Part shown: positions 26,730-34,601 of the stretch, piece by piece
Layout: the number at the start of each line of letters is the position of its first letter
Numbering within the stretch: the first letter of the stretch is position 1
Source: [Eubacterium] saphenum
GTDB lineage: Bacteria; Bacillota; Clostridia; Lachnospirales; Anaerotignaceae
DNA: 64,000 nt
NCBI GenBank assembly: GCA_004557645.1
Contig: SFGI01000002.1
Location: 1-64,000 of the forward strand
Direction: 5' to 3'
Translations under genes and position numbers: made by a program
The notes under the pieces: generated by a model
Told to the model about the DNA's origin: nothing
The model's input: only the letters and a program-made list of their open reading frames with translations
Databases searched by the model: none

Positions 26730-28724
26730 TCATTTATTTGCATTTGTCAGCATGATTGCTGCTTCTGCCTTTGTCACCAAAGCAGTGGGACGCAGGCTTT
26801 CCTGATTACCGGAAATGATATTGGAATCCAATGCCCATGCAAAAGCATTTTCCGCTGTTACCCGATCTGCATCGGCAAATTTATTGTCCAGTGTGCCTTC
26901 GGCTTCGCCGCCCAGATAGTTATAAAGCATCTGCACCAGTTCTTCTCTGGTCACTTTTGTATCTGCCGCCAATTCGCCTTCTGCGATATCTGTCAGGATG
27001 CCGTTCTTTTCCGCCCATGCCGCTGCTGCGTAATAAGAATCCTTTGCATCGATATCAGAGAAGGTGGCTTCCCCTGCCGCAGGCTTGCCTGCCAGTGCGT
27101 ACACTGCTTCCAGAGCCTCGCCCCGGGTCATTGTTGCAGAGGGAGCAAATGTGGTTTCTGTCGCCCCGGTCAGGATGCCCTTGGAAGCTACAGAGGTCAC
27201 CGCATTGTAATACCAAGCATCCTTCGCCACATCTGTAAATGTGGAATCATTTACGACAGAAGAAACATTTGTGAAGGTTTTGCTGTCCTTGCTCAGGCGG
27301 AATTCTTCTGTGATGGTATCAGAAGAAGATGCCATCTGTCTGGAGCCGCCGCCCATACCGCCGGACTGCCGTCCATCGGGCATTTCGCCATTTTCCAATT
27401 TTTCCTTGAAATCTGCAGGCATTTCTTCGCCCCGTTTTTCAAATTCTTCCTTCATTCTTTCTTCAAAATCTGCAGGAAGCTGACCATCCGCAGGTCTTTC
27501 ACCCTTTTGCATTCCTTCCGGCGGTTCCATACCCTCGGGTCTTTGCCCGCCGAAGCCTTTGTCACTTGTCACAGCACCGCCATGGTGCAGCTGTGTGCCG
27601 CCTGTGTAGGAGGTGATCTCTGTATACAGACCATCTTTTTCTACGCCTTCGATCTCGCCGCCCATATAAACATGGTACGTACCTTCCTCCAGTTCCGGTG
27701 TGCTGAAAGCGATATAGGTGTAGCTATAAGGGAAATCATAGGCGAAAACAGGATTATCCTTTTCATCTGTTACCACTATCAGGTCATCTGTGCTTTCAGA
27801 GAACTGCAGCAGCATATACAGCTGTTCGGAATCCTCTTCGATGGGGTCGTACATATTGCCTGCCCCAACAACGATACCGCCGTTGATATAGGAACCGCAG
27901 TCAGAGTCGATACCACTGTCCATGCTGTAGGGGTGGGCCAGATTGATGGCTGTGCCGCCGTTGATCTTAATGTAGCCATTGGAATCCAGACCATCCCCTT
28001 CATACTGAGTGTCGCTGGTAACGGAGCTGAAAATATAACCATCATTGATGGTAACCACTGCTACGCCATCTTCGGAACCATTGATGGGGTCATCATTGGA
28101 ATGGATGGTGATATTCCCGCCGTTGAAGGTCAGGTGACCATATTTTACTTCAATGCCTTCGATATCACCATTGACGGTCAGATTGCCGTTGCCTTCAAAG
28201 CCCAGGGAGATATTGGAGCTGATGGCTGCATCATGTTTAATATCATCTTCGTCGGTCTTCTTTGTGTGGGAACCATTCACCACATTTTCGCTGCCATCGG
28301 CGATTTCGATGGTCACGCCATATTCTCCTTCTGTTCTGGGGTCAGAACCGGAATAAACCTGGATGGCTGCTGCCGTTCTGCAGGTGATATCCACACCATT
28401 CAGAACAACCCGCACATCGTCAGAATCTTCCGCCCGAACGGCGATCTGGGCATCTGTTGCCGTGCCGCTGAATATGTATGTGCCCCCATCTGTAATGGTA
28501 ATGACTCTGTTTTCCAGATCGGCCAGTTCCTCGGGCACATCGCTGTGGGTCTCATTTTTGTAGTCCAGATAAACGGCATTTGTTTCATCTTCTGTGATTT
28601 CCTTTCCGTTTACCAAAATTTTATCATCAGAAAGGGCTACGGTCGTTTCTGTTGTGGCTGCGAAGGCTGTCTGTGTCGAAGCAACACAAAGGACAGTCAG
28701 GGCAGCCAATGCTCTTTTTTTCAT
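26730..28724 (-). CDS. Secreted DUF4353-type carbohydrate-binding protein with C-terminal SLH domains
   Basis: 664 residues with a signal peptide (MKKRALAALTVLCVASTQTAFA). Residues about 30-390 form a right-handed beta-helix-like region rich in G-N-I-T and N-G-G repeats (GGTYIFSGTATDAQIAV, LTFNGGNITIHSNDD, YIKINGGTAINLAHP), as in the DUF4353/carbohydrate-binding family that often pairs with CotH-type proteins. A low-complexity linker rich in Met, Glu, Gly and Pro follows (about 395-475). It ends with three SLH modules (FTDVAKDAWYYNAV, FSDIDAKDSYYAAAA, FADADRVTAENAFAWAL) that anchor it to the cell wall. No enzyme signature is seen. Convergent with the MATE gene. Confidence 0.85.
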   Translation of the reverse strand: MKKRALAALTVLCVASTQTAFAATTETTVALSDDKILVNGKEITEDETNAVYLDYKNETHSDVPEELADLENRVITITDGGTYIFSGTATDAQIAVRAEDSDDVRVVLNGVDITCRTAAAIQVYSGSDPRTEGEYGVTIEIADGSENVVNGSHTKKTDEDDIKHDAAISSNISLGFEGNGNLTVNGDIEGIEVKYGHLTFNGGNITIHSNDDPINGSEDGVAVVTINDGYIFSSVTSDTQYEGDGLDSNGYIKINGGTAINLAHPYSMDSGIDSDCGSYINGGIVVGAGNMYDPIEEDSEQLYMLLQFSESTDDLIVVTDEKDNPVFAYDFPYSYTYIAFSTPELEEGTYHVYMGGEIEGVEKDGLYTEITSYTGGTQLHHGGAVTSDKGFGGQRPEGMEPPEGMQKGERPADGQLPADFEERMKEEFEKRGEEMPADFKEKLENGEMPDGRQSGGMGGGSRQMASSSDTITEEFRLSKDSKTFTNVSSVVNDSTFTDVAKDAWYYNAVTSVASKGILTGATETTFAPSATMTRGEALEAVYALAGKPAAGEATFSDIDAKDSYYAAAAWAEKNGILTDIAEGELAADTKVTREELVQMLYNYLGGEAEGTLDNKFADADRVTAENAFAWALDSNIISGNQESLRPTALVTKAEAAIMLTNANK

Positions 28725-28815
28725 GGCATATTCCTCCTTTTTTTCATAATATGTTCTATTTTAAGAACTTAAGATTAAAAGGAGATTAAGACAAAAGTAT
28801 GTTTTCATTAAAAAA

Positions 28816-28829
28816 GGGCGTTTCCGCCC
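28816..28829 (-). terminator. Terminator of the EamA-type gene
   Basis: GGGCG and CGCCC around a TTTC-type loop, followed by TTTTTT on the minus strand, 19 bp past the stop. Confidence 0.8.
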
Positions 28830-28847
28830 TCTGTGGTACCTTAGATT

Positions 28848-29261
28848 TTACAGAACCATAACCAATGTTCCCACCCCGATCAGAACACAGCCAATCAAAG
28901 ATTTCATTGTAAAGGTTTCGTGCAAAAACACGAAAGCCAGCACCAATGTAATGACCACGCTTAATTTATCAATGGGAACCACTTTGGATGCTTCCCCCAG
29001 CTGCAATGCCCTGTAATAGCACAGCCAGGATGCCCCCGTTGCCAGGCCTGATAAAATCAAGAATATCCAGCTTTTTCTGCTGATGGCAGAAATGCCGCTT
29101 TGTACATTCGTCAAAAAAACCATGCCCCAGGCCATGATGAGTACCACTACCGTTCTGATGGCCGTTGCCAGATTTGAATTGACACCGTCAATGCCGATCT
29201 TTGCCAGAATAGAGGTCAGCGCCGCAAAAACCGCCGACAGCAATGCAAATACAAACCACAT
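28848..29261 (-). CDS. Half-length EamA/DMT-family transporter
   Basis: 137 residues from ATG 29261 (MWFVFALLSAVFAALTSILAK), with AGGAGG before it. Five hydrophobic segments correspond to a single EamA repeat (SGLATGASWLCYYRALQLGEASKVVPIDKLSVVITLVLAFVF). Full DMT exporters have two repeats, so this half-size form must act as a homodimer, as seen for small proteins of this group. The substrate is unknown. Monocistronic. Confidence 0.85.
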   Translation of the reverse strand: MWFVFALLSAVFAALTSILAKIGIDGVNSNLATAIRTVVVLIMAWGMVFLTNVQSGISAISRKSWIFLILSGLATGASWLCYYRALQLGEASKVVPIDKLSVVITLVLAFVFLHETFTMKSLIGCVLIGVGTLVMVL

Positions 29262-29324
29262 ATGGATCCTCCTCTTTTCATGAAAAAAGATACAGCCGCA
29301 TCCCCTGATTTTTTCCAAAAGAAA

Positions 29325-29347
29325 GCCTTAGACCAAAGGTCTAAGGC
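29325..29347. terminator. Terminator downstream of hpf
   Basis: GCCTTAGACC, loop AAA, GGTCTAAGGC: a ten-pair perfect stem. On the minus strand a T-rich stretch follows. It is about 100 bp past the hpf stop; I see nothing else in that gap. Confidence 0.8.
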
Positions 29348-29444
29348 TTGGTTTACTCCACAAACTTCTTATGTCATAGCACTTTGCCTCGCTTCACAAG
29401 GGACCTCGTCAAATTGCCATTCCAAAAACTTTTCTCCTCTTCTA

Positions 29445-29990
29445 TCAATATTCAGGTTCGATCAGGCCGTATGTACCGTTCTTTCTCTTATAAACAACGT
29501 TTACTTCGTCCGTTTCCCCATTACGGAATACGAAGAAATTATGACCTACCAGTTCCATTTCCATAACGGCTTCTTCTGCATCCATAGGTTTTACTTCGAA
29601 ATGTTTTACTTTTTCGATCTTCACCATAGGTTCGTCATCCAGATCTTCTTCGGGAACCAGGATGGTTGCATATTCTGCTGCGTAAGCTTCTGCGCCGCTT
29701 CTTACTTTTGTACGCATCCGTTTTTTATAACGTACTACCTGACCTTCCAGGATATCCACAGCTTTATCCATAGCTGCTGTCATATCAGGATCCTGTACTT
29801 CGGCACGTACATATCTTTTATTCATAGGAATGGTCACTTCAATAGTGGAAACCAATTTTTCCAGACTCAGTGTGATGGTCGCTTCTGTATCCTCGGGGAA
29901 CAGCTTAGCGATGCGGTCCATCTTCTTTTCAACCATTTCTTTTGTTTTGTCCCATACATCGATGTTCTTACCAATAATGTTGTAACGCAT
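29445..29990 (-). CDS. hpf: Ribosome hibernation promoting factor, long form
   Basis: 181 residues from ATG 29990 (MRYNIIGKNIDVWDKTKE), with AGGGAG upstream; a longer open frame covers the structured leader. The N-terminal S30AE/YfiA domain (residues 1-100) binds the 30S decoding region. The C-terminal domain (MVKIEKVKHFEVKPMDAEEAVMEMELVGHNFFVFRN...) mediates 100S dimer formation in Firmicutes. It protects idle ribosomes in stationary phase. It lies after a long AT-rich gap with DnaA-box matches and has a leader of three hairpins. Confidence 0.95.
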   Translation of the reverse strand: MRYNIIGKNIDVWDKTKEMVEKKMDRIAKLFPEDTEATITLSLEKLVSTIEVTIPMNKRYVRAEVQDPDMTAAMDKAVDILEGQVVRYKKRMRTKVRSGAEAYAAEYATILVPEEDLDDEPMVKIEKVKHFEVKPMDAEEAVMEMELVGHNFFVFRNGETDEVNVVYKRKNGTYGLIEPEY

Positions 29991-30008
29991 AAAAACAACT
30001 CCCTTCGT

Positions 30009-30100
30009 GATCCTCTCATCTCTGAAAGAGGATCGGCAAATATATCGAATCGGCAAAGCCGATCAGATTCAAAAAGAAAGATGGGGTCTTTCTGACCCAT
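30009..30100 (-). promoter_or_regulatory. Three-hairpin leader of hpf
   Basis: On the minus strand, in order towards hpf: an ATGGGTC/GACCCAT stem at 30081-30100 followed by a T-rich tract (terminator-like); ATCGGC/GCCGAT at 30049-30063; GATCCTCT/AGAGGATC at 30009-30034. This layout could attenuate or regulate hpf. No known riboswitch class was recognised. Confidence 0.5.
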
Positions 30101-30362
30101 AGAACGGTATTTCTTCTAAAAACTTTCTCTTTGTTTACTCTTATTATTCTCCATATTTTTTCAAATCCCTTTTTTCTTTTGAAAAAAAATCCCTTAATTT
30201 TCGATAATTTTTTTGCGACAATACCAACAAAAAATTTTGTTGGATTTTTATTTTTTAGTTTCCATAATCCAGTTTACGGATTTCTGTGGATTTTTTTCAA
30301 AATGAAAAATGGCGGATTTTCAGGCTTTTCAGAAATCCACAAAAAACACATCTGTTCCCCTT

Positions 30363-30478
30363 TTTTCCACAATTTATTCCCACAGGAACTGTGGATAATG
30401 TGAACAACTTTGTGGAAAACTTGCGTTCTAAGGATTTTATTTGTGGATAAATCGGTGGATTTCTCCACTTTTTCCACA
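30363..30478. other. Cluster of five DnaA-box matches beside AT-rich DNA
   Basis: Matches to TTWTNCACA or its complement at 30363-30371, 30390-30398, 30411-30419, 30442-30450 and 30470-30478. Two (30390 and 30442) are the exact TTATCCACA box on the minus strand. Starts are 21-31 bp apart. A very AT-rich stretch lies at about 30130-30300. dnaA, dnaN and rpmH are not in the window, so this is more likely an ectopic DnaA-binding cluster than oriC. The 606 bp gap 29991-30595 has no gene that I can support. Confidence 0.6.
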
Positions 30479-30547
30479 AAAGGATGTTCGTAGCCATATC
30501 GCTCATAGGTTCACATAAAATTGGATAGTCGATTGTACAAATAAAAA

Positions 30548-30572
30548 ATCCCGGACATTTTTTGCCCGGGAT
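30548..30572 (-). terminator. Terminator of the macrodomain gene
   Basis: ATCCCGG (30548-30554) pairs with CCGGGAT (30566-30572). TTTTTT follows on the minus strand. Confidence 0.85.
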
Positions 30573-30595
30573 CATATTATTTTTTTGTATGATTT

Positions 30596-31111
30596 TTATG
30601 CTGTCAGCTCTGCCAGTGCATCCAGGTAGGCTTCCTTGGTTCTGTCATCGAAGCAGACCAGAACGATCTGTTCCATGGAATCGTCATTTTTCAGGAAATG
30701 CAGGATCTCGCCCACAGCGATCCTTGCCGCCTGGTCCACAGGAAAACGATAGACCCCAGTACTGATGGAAGGGAAGGCAATGGTTTTTACGCCATTTTCC
30801 TTTGCCAGCGCAAGAGAATTTTTATAGCAGTTGGCCAAAAGTTCCTCTTCGCCCCATTTTCCGCCCCGCCAGATGGGCCCGGGCGTATGGATCACATATT
30901 TCGCCTTCAGCTTATAGCCCTTTGTGATCTTTGCCTCGCCGGTGGGGCAGCCATGCAAAGTTTCACATTCTGCCAAAAGTTCCGGCCCTGCGGCACGATG
31001 GATGGCACCGTCCACACCGCCGCCGCCCAGAAGGGACGTATTGGCTGCATTGACGATAGCATCTGTTTTTGCTTTTACAATATCACCTTTTACGATAGAC
31101 AAACGTTTCAT
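30596..31111 (-). CDS. Macrodomain ADP-ribose hydrolase (YmdB/MacroD-like)
   Basis: A 171-residue single macrodomain: [37 protein letters not shown] holds the NAAN and GGGVDGAIH motifs for ADP-ribose binding. [14 protein letters not shown] is the second phosphate loop. Proteins of this type remove ADP-ribose from acidic residues or hydrolyse O-acetyl-ADP-ribose. Cytoplasmic. Single gene with its own terminator. No partner ADP-ribosyltransferase is adjacent. Confidence 0.93.
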   Translation of the reverse strand: MKRLSIVKGDIVKAKTDAIVNAANTSLLGGGGVDGAIHRAAGPELLAECETLHGCPTGEAKITKGYKLKAKYVIHTPGPIWRGGKWGEEELLANCYKNSLALAKENGVKTIAFPSISTGVYRFPVDQAARIAVGEILHFLKNDDSMEQIVLVCFDDRTKEAYLDALAELTA

Positions 31112-31237
31112 ACTTCAACCCCCTGTCTAAATAGGATTACCCTTGTCCTACCATTTTATCCTCTTTCCGAAAATTCGTAAAGCGGTTTTTTCACAAAAAA
31201 ATAGTTTTTGGACATTCTTTTTCTGTTCCCGCAAAAA

Positions 31238-31275
31238 AAGAAGTCTGATAAGAAATACACTTCCCCAGACTTCTT
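31238..31275 (-). terminator. Terminator after the spoIIQ-like gene
   Basis: AAGAAGTCTG (31238-31247) pairs with CAGACTTCTT (31266-31275). A run of T follows on the minus strand. Confidence 0.85.
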
Positions 31276-31281
31276 TCCCGA

Positions 31282-31977
31282 TCAATTTTTCTTCAGATTT
31301 TCAGTAGGGTCTTTGGGTTCCCCATCCTGTTCCATGGCAAATTCCAAATGGCTGCCCAGAGCCACGCCATACTTCGTGGGCGCAGCCACAGAACCAATGG
31401 TCTGCCCCTGTTTTACGGTTTCGCCTTCCTTGACTTTTACGGTCTTTTCCAGCTGACCGTATGTAGTCAGCCAGTTTTCCGCATGCTCGATGACAACAGT
31501 CATGCCTGTTTCCGCATCCTCTTTGATCTCTTTTACGACACCATCCGCCGCCGCTTTGACTGCCGTTCCCGGTTCTGCGGACAGGCTGATGCCTGCGTTG
31601 GTGCGGTACTGATCCAAAGTAGGGTCATAGATGGCATGGTCCACGCTGTAGGGCAGAAGGATATCTCCTTCCACAGGATAGGCAAACACAGGCTTCGCGG
31701 GTTTTTCCTCTGTCTGCTTTGCAGGTGTTTTTTTCTCTGCATCGGGGGCTTCCCCAGGGTCGTTGCTCTGCTTGTCCCGATTCAAAATTGCCGTATCCAC
31801 AGTAGGGGTCTGCACCGCTGTGACAGGCTGTTCCATTTCTGCAAAATCAACAGATTCCGCAGGGGTTCTGTCAAAGGCACGATAGGTCACCCCTGCCCCC
31901 ACTGCCACCAGGCACAGACAGCCGCAGATGGCCAAAGTCTGCATCCGCTTGGCTGTTTCTTTCTCGTTTTTTTTCAT
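31282..31977 (-). CDS. spoIIQ: SpoIIQ-like M23-fold protein with degenerate active site
   Basis: 231 residues with one N-terminal membrane segment (LAICGCLCLVAVGAGV), a proline/lysine-rich linker and a C-terminal LytM domain. In the domain the first metal motif HxGxD is replaced by TNAGISLS, and the HxH motif reads HLEF, so most zinc ligands are missing and it should not be a peptidase. B. subtilis SpoIIQ is likewise inactive and forms the forespore half of the SpoIIQ-SpoIIIAH channel. Location right after spoIID supports this reading; spoIIIAH is not in the window. Confidence 0.8.
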   Translation of the reverse strand: MKKNEKETAKRMQTLAICGCLCLVAVGAGVTYRAFDRTPAESVDFAEMEQPVTAVQTPTVDTAILNRDKQSNDPGEAPDAEKKTPAKQTEEKPAKPVFAYPVEGDILLPYSVDHAIYDPTLDQYRTNAGISLSAEPGTAVKAAADGVVKEIKEDAETGMTVVIEHAENWLTTYGQLEKTVKVKEGETVKQGQTIGSVAAPTKYGVALGSHLEFAMEQDGEPKDPTENLKKN

Positions 31978-32021
31978 TTCAATAGCACCTCCGATGCTAT
32001 TGTTGCCAGCACAGGAAGGTT

Positions 32022-32921
32022 TTATGCAATCTTTCGGAAATCGATGCCCGTATAATAATGCTTCAAAATTTCGTGGTAATCCATGCCCTTTTCCGCCAAA
32101 AAAGATGCCCCATACTGGCTCATGCCTGCCCCATGGCCATAGCCAAATACGGTGAACAGAAAGCCATCCCCTTTCTTTTCCACGGTGAAATTGGAGCTGC
32201 GCAGACCAAGGGCTTGCCTGATTTCTCTTCCTGTAAAGCTTTTCTCTCCCACCTGCACCTCGTCCACATAGCCTGCATCGGTGCGGCTGCGGATGTCGAT
32301 TTCCTTGGCTTCACAGCCCAGTTTGTCCGAAATCTCCTTTGCAGAAAAGGTCACTGTGGTTTTGTTGTCGGGAGCGTTTTTATCCTCGCTGCTGTCCACG
32401 CTTTTCAGATAAGGCACCGGGCTGTTCCAGACATTTTCCGCATCCTCCGTTTTTCCTGCGCTTTGAGCATGGAACGCCGCCAAAATCGGCTCCCCATCAT
32501 ATACCATGATTTCCCCTGCCGTGGCACGGACGGCATTGCGTATTTTTGCGGCATAAAAAGCGTAGTTCTCCCCCCATTTTTTCTTCTGTTCCTCTTCCGT
32601 GATGTATGCCTGTCCCACATCATAGAGGACAGTATCACTCCCCGCCGCCTGCATTTGCCGCATCTGATAGGTACGGGCGGCAACAGCCTGGGCTTTCAGG
32701 GCTTCCTCCGGGAAAGCCGCCGGCATTTCCGCCGCCACCACCCCCACCACATATTCCTCCAGCTCTGAATCCAAGGGGGCCAGGTCTGCCAAGCCATAGA
32801 GAGCCTTCGCCTGTTGGGGCAATTCCCTGCGAAAACCACCGCAAAGAGCCGTCACCAAAAGGGGCATGAGCAGCACAGCCAATATGATATATAAAAGCAC
32901 CACGCCAAGGAGTTTTTTCAT
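32022..32921 (-). CDS. spoIID: Stage II sporulation protein D
   Basis: 299 residues from ATG 32921 (MKKLLGVVLLYIILAVLLMP). An N-terminal membrane anchor is followed by the SpoIID domain with LEEYVVGVVAAEMPAAFPEEALKAQAVAARTYQM, whose conserved Glu is catalytic. FGYGHGAGMSQYGASFLAEKG lies near the C-terminus. It is a lytic transglycosylase that, with SpoIIM and SpoIIP, thins septal peptidoglycan during engulfment. It precedes the SpoIIQ-like gene by 44 bp, a common clostridial pair. The mother-cell sigma-E promoter is expected but not clearly seen. Confidence 0.93.
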   Translation of the reverse strand: MKKLLGVVLLYIILAVLLMPLLVTALCGGFRRELPQQAKALYGLADLAPLDSELEEYVVGVVAAEMPAAFPEEALKAQAVAARTYQMRQMQAAGSDTVLYDVGQAYITEEEQKKKWGENYAFYAAKIRNAVRATAGEIMVYDGEPILAAFHAQSAGKTEDAENVWNSPVPYLKSVDSSEDKNAPDNKTTVTFSAKEISDKLGCEAKEIDIRSRTDAGYVDEVQVGEKSFTGREIRQALGLRSSNFTVEKKGDGFLFTVFGYGHGAGMSQYGASFLAEKGMDYHEILKHYYTGIDFRKIA

Positions 32922-32999
32922 AGAGACACATCCCTTCTGTTCAGGATATGTGGATTTTCCTGACAAAATGAATTAGAATGGAGGAAGGAGGTGGATACC

Positions 33000-33545
33000 A
33001 TGATAGAAGTTGTATTTGGATATGGAACCGGAACCCTGATGGAATCTGCAGGAGTCTCCGAAAAATATATTTATTGCTTTGATCTATCCCTTAGTGTGGG
33101 GAATCTGATGGAAAAAGCCTATCCCGACCTGACAGAACTGCGGACAAGGGCAGAAAACGGCGAACCTCTGCGGGTATGGTACAGTCAAGACCCTGACGAA
33201 ATGGCAGGCTTCTTTTGGCTGATGTCGGAACTGGAGGATTTGGAAGATATCCAGATACACGGCATCGAACTGCCTTCCTATTATGAATGTGCCAATGGTG
33301 ACGTTATCATATGGGAGCGATGGGGTGAAGTTGCCCCCGAAGAATGGCCCCGCTTTCTTTCCGAAGAAAATCTTCTTCCCCGTAACTTCAGAAGGGGTTG
33401 TGCCTTGGAATGGAAGGAACTGGTGTGGGAAGATGCCCCCTTGCGGGCTGTTGTGAATGGGAAGCTGATCAGCGCATCGGAAAAATTATACGATTGTTTC
33501 CTTCGAAAAGATGTTGAACCGGCCCAGCACCGAAAAAGAAGATAA
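33000..33545 (+). CDS. DUF1835-like protein of unknown function
   Basis: 181 residues from ATG 33000 (MIEVVFGYGTGTLM), with GGAGGTG six bases upstream; a GTG three codons earlier lies inside the ribosome site. The N-terminal pattern I-E-V-V-F-G-x-G-x-x-x-x-L-M followed by FDLSLSVGNL resembles the DUF1835 domain (phosphate-loop-like start, then SxGPL). Acidic middle and basic end (AQHRKRR). No signal peptide or membrane segment. Divergent from spoIID. The function is not known. Confidence 0.65.
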   Translation: MIEVVFGYGTGTLMESAGVSEKYIYCFDLSLSVGNLMEKAYPDLTELRTRAENGEPLRVWYSQDPDEMAGFFWLMSELEDLEDIQIHGIELPSYYECANGDVIIWERWGEVAPEEWPRFLSEENLLPRNFRRGCALEWKELVWEDAPLRAVVNGKLISASEKLYDCFLRKDVEPAQHRKRR

Positions 33546-33555
33546 AACGCAAAAA

Positions 33556-33583
33556 AGCCCTAAACTCCTTTGAGTTTAAGGCT
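33556..33583. terminator. Bidirectional terminator between convergent genes
   Basis: AGCC-C-TAAACTC pairs with GAGTTTA-A-GGCT, with A-run and T-run flanks. It serves the DUF1835-like gene (+) and the membrane protein gene (-). Confidence 0.9.
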
Positions 33584-33593
33584 TTTATTTTTC

Positions 33594-34394
33594 TTAATAG
33601 AACCAGAACAGCCACACGCCAAATGCCATCACCAGCAAACAGAAAAAGATACCAAATTTGGCATATTTTCTGTCCAGACGGCGGACACGCTTGAAGAAAT
33701 CCGGATTTTCCAATTCGGTGATAAAAAGACCGCCGAAGAGGCCTGTTCTCATCTGCAGACGCAGGGTCTTTTCTTTTCTCAGCATTTGGAAGGTTCGCTT
33801 CGTCAGCTGGAAATGGTATGTCACACCGTTATTGATGCCTTCCAGATAATGTCCCTGTTTGGCGATCTTTTCCGCACCGCTTTCGTGGGAAACGAAACAG
33901 CGGCAGGACAGCAGGATCAGCTCCCATTCCTTCAATCTGGAACGGTCGATGCCCGTATAGACCTGGGCAGTATAGAAGTAATTCAGCACCAGCAGCGGAA
34001 GGATCGTCAAAAGCAGACGCACATAGGGCATGGTTTCGCTGCCCCAGCCCTGAATATTCAGGATATAGCCCCTGATCTGCGCCTGCGCCACACTGTAGAG
34101 CATCAGCAGAAAAATGATGACATACAGCGTCCAGAAAATCACGGGATGCTTCTTTCTCTGCTTGATATTCCAGCCGCGGATCTCCGTCAGCCCTCTGCGG
34201 CAGAGCAGGAACAGGGCAAGGCAGATGAGCACCATCAGCCCATTGACCTGCATCCCTTCTTCAAAGCTGATGGCCATGGCAAGGATGGGCAAAAGCCAGC
34301 CTGTCAAGATGCCCCAGCCCCATCGGCCTGTGGTCACGACCAGGAAAAAACACCAATATATCGTTATCAATGTGACAAAACCCAGCCACGCCAT
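33594..34394 (-). CDS. Multi-pass membrane protein of unknown function
   Basis: 266 residues with about six hydrophobic segments: four in the first 110 residues, one near 125-145 and one at the C-terminus (FGIFFCLLVMAFGVWLFWFY). A cytoplasmic basic stretch lies between the last two (residues about 165-245), with many Lys and Arg. No transporter or enzyme signature is recognised. Single gene. It begins 208 bp away from the radical SAM gene across a hairpin cluster. Confidence 0.65.
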   Translation of the reverse strand: MAWLGFVTLITIYWCFFLVVTTGRWGWGILTGWLLPILAMAISFEEGMQVNGLMVLICLALFLLCRRGLTEIRGWNIKQRKKHPVIFWTLYVIIFLLMLYSVAQAQIRGYILNIQGWGSETMPYVRLLLTILPLLVLNYFYTAQVYTGIDRSRLKEWELILLSCRCFVSHESGAEKIAKQGHYLEGINNGVTYHFQLTKRTFQMLRKEKTLRLQMRTGLFGGLFITELENPDFFKRVRRLDRKYAKFGIFFCLLVMAFGVWLFWFY

Positions 34395-34451
34395 ATTACC
34401 GAACTCCTTAAAAAACTACACTCTTGCTGTTTGTGGAAAGTTGATTGCTCC

Positions 34452-34569
34452 GTGCTTCGCACTCCCGCAATCGCCGCTGATATTCGTAAATCGCTTCACT
34501 TCGTGAAGCTTCTTTACTCATATCATTTTGCCCGTCCAATGCCCCTGTCCTCCTGCAAGCAAGCTTGCA
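34452..34569. repeat. Cluster of three short hairpins in a gene-free gap
   Basis: GTGC-TTC-GCAC (34452-34462), GCTTCAC-TTC-GTGAAGC (34493-34509) and TGCAAGC-AA-GCTTGCA (34554-34569). The TTC-loop hairpins resemble those at 62.5-62.7 kb and inside the element at 51.95 kb. They occupy the gap between the membrane protein and radical SAM genes. Confidence 0.6.
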
Positions 34570-34601
34570 TCGTCCATGGTCACTGTCCGGGACTTTCCTT
34601 G

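Noticed and set aside
29991..30056. Upstream extension of hpf by 22 codons
   Set aside because: It reads through the leader hairpins and has no ribosome site; ATG 29990 has AGGGAG at good distance.
30130..30480. Reading of the DnaA-box cluster as oriC
   Set aside because: No dnaA, dnaN, rpmH, gyrB or recF nearby and no clear switch of gene orientation at this point.
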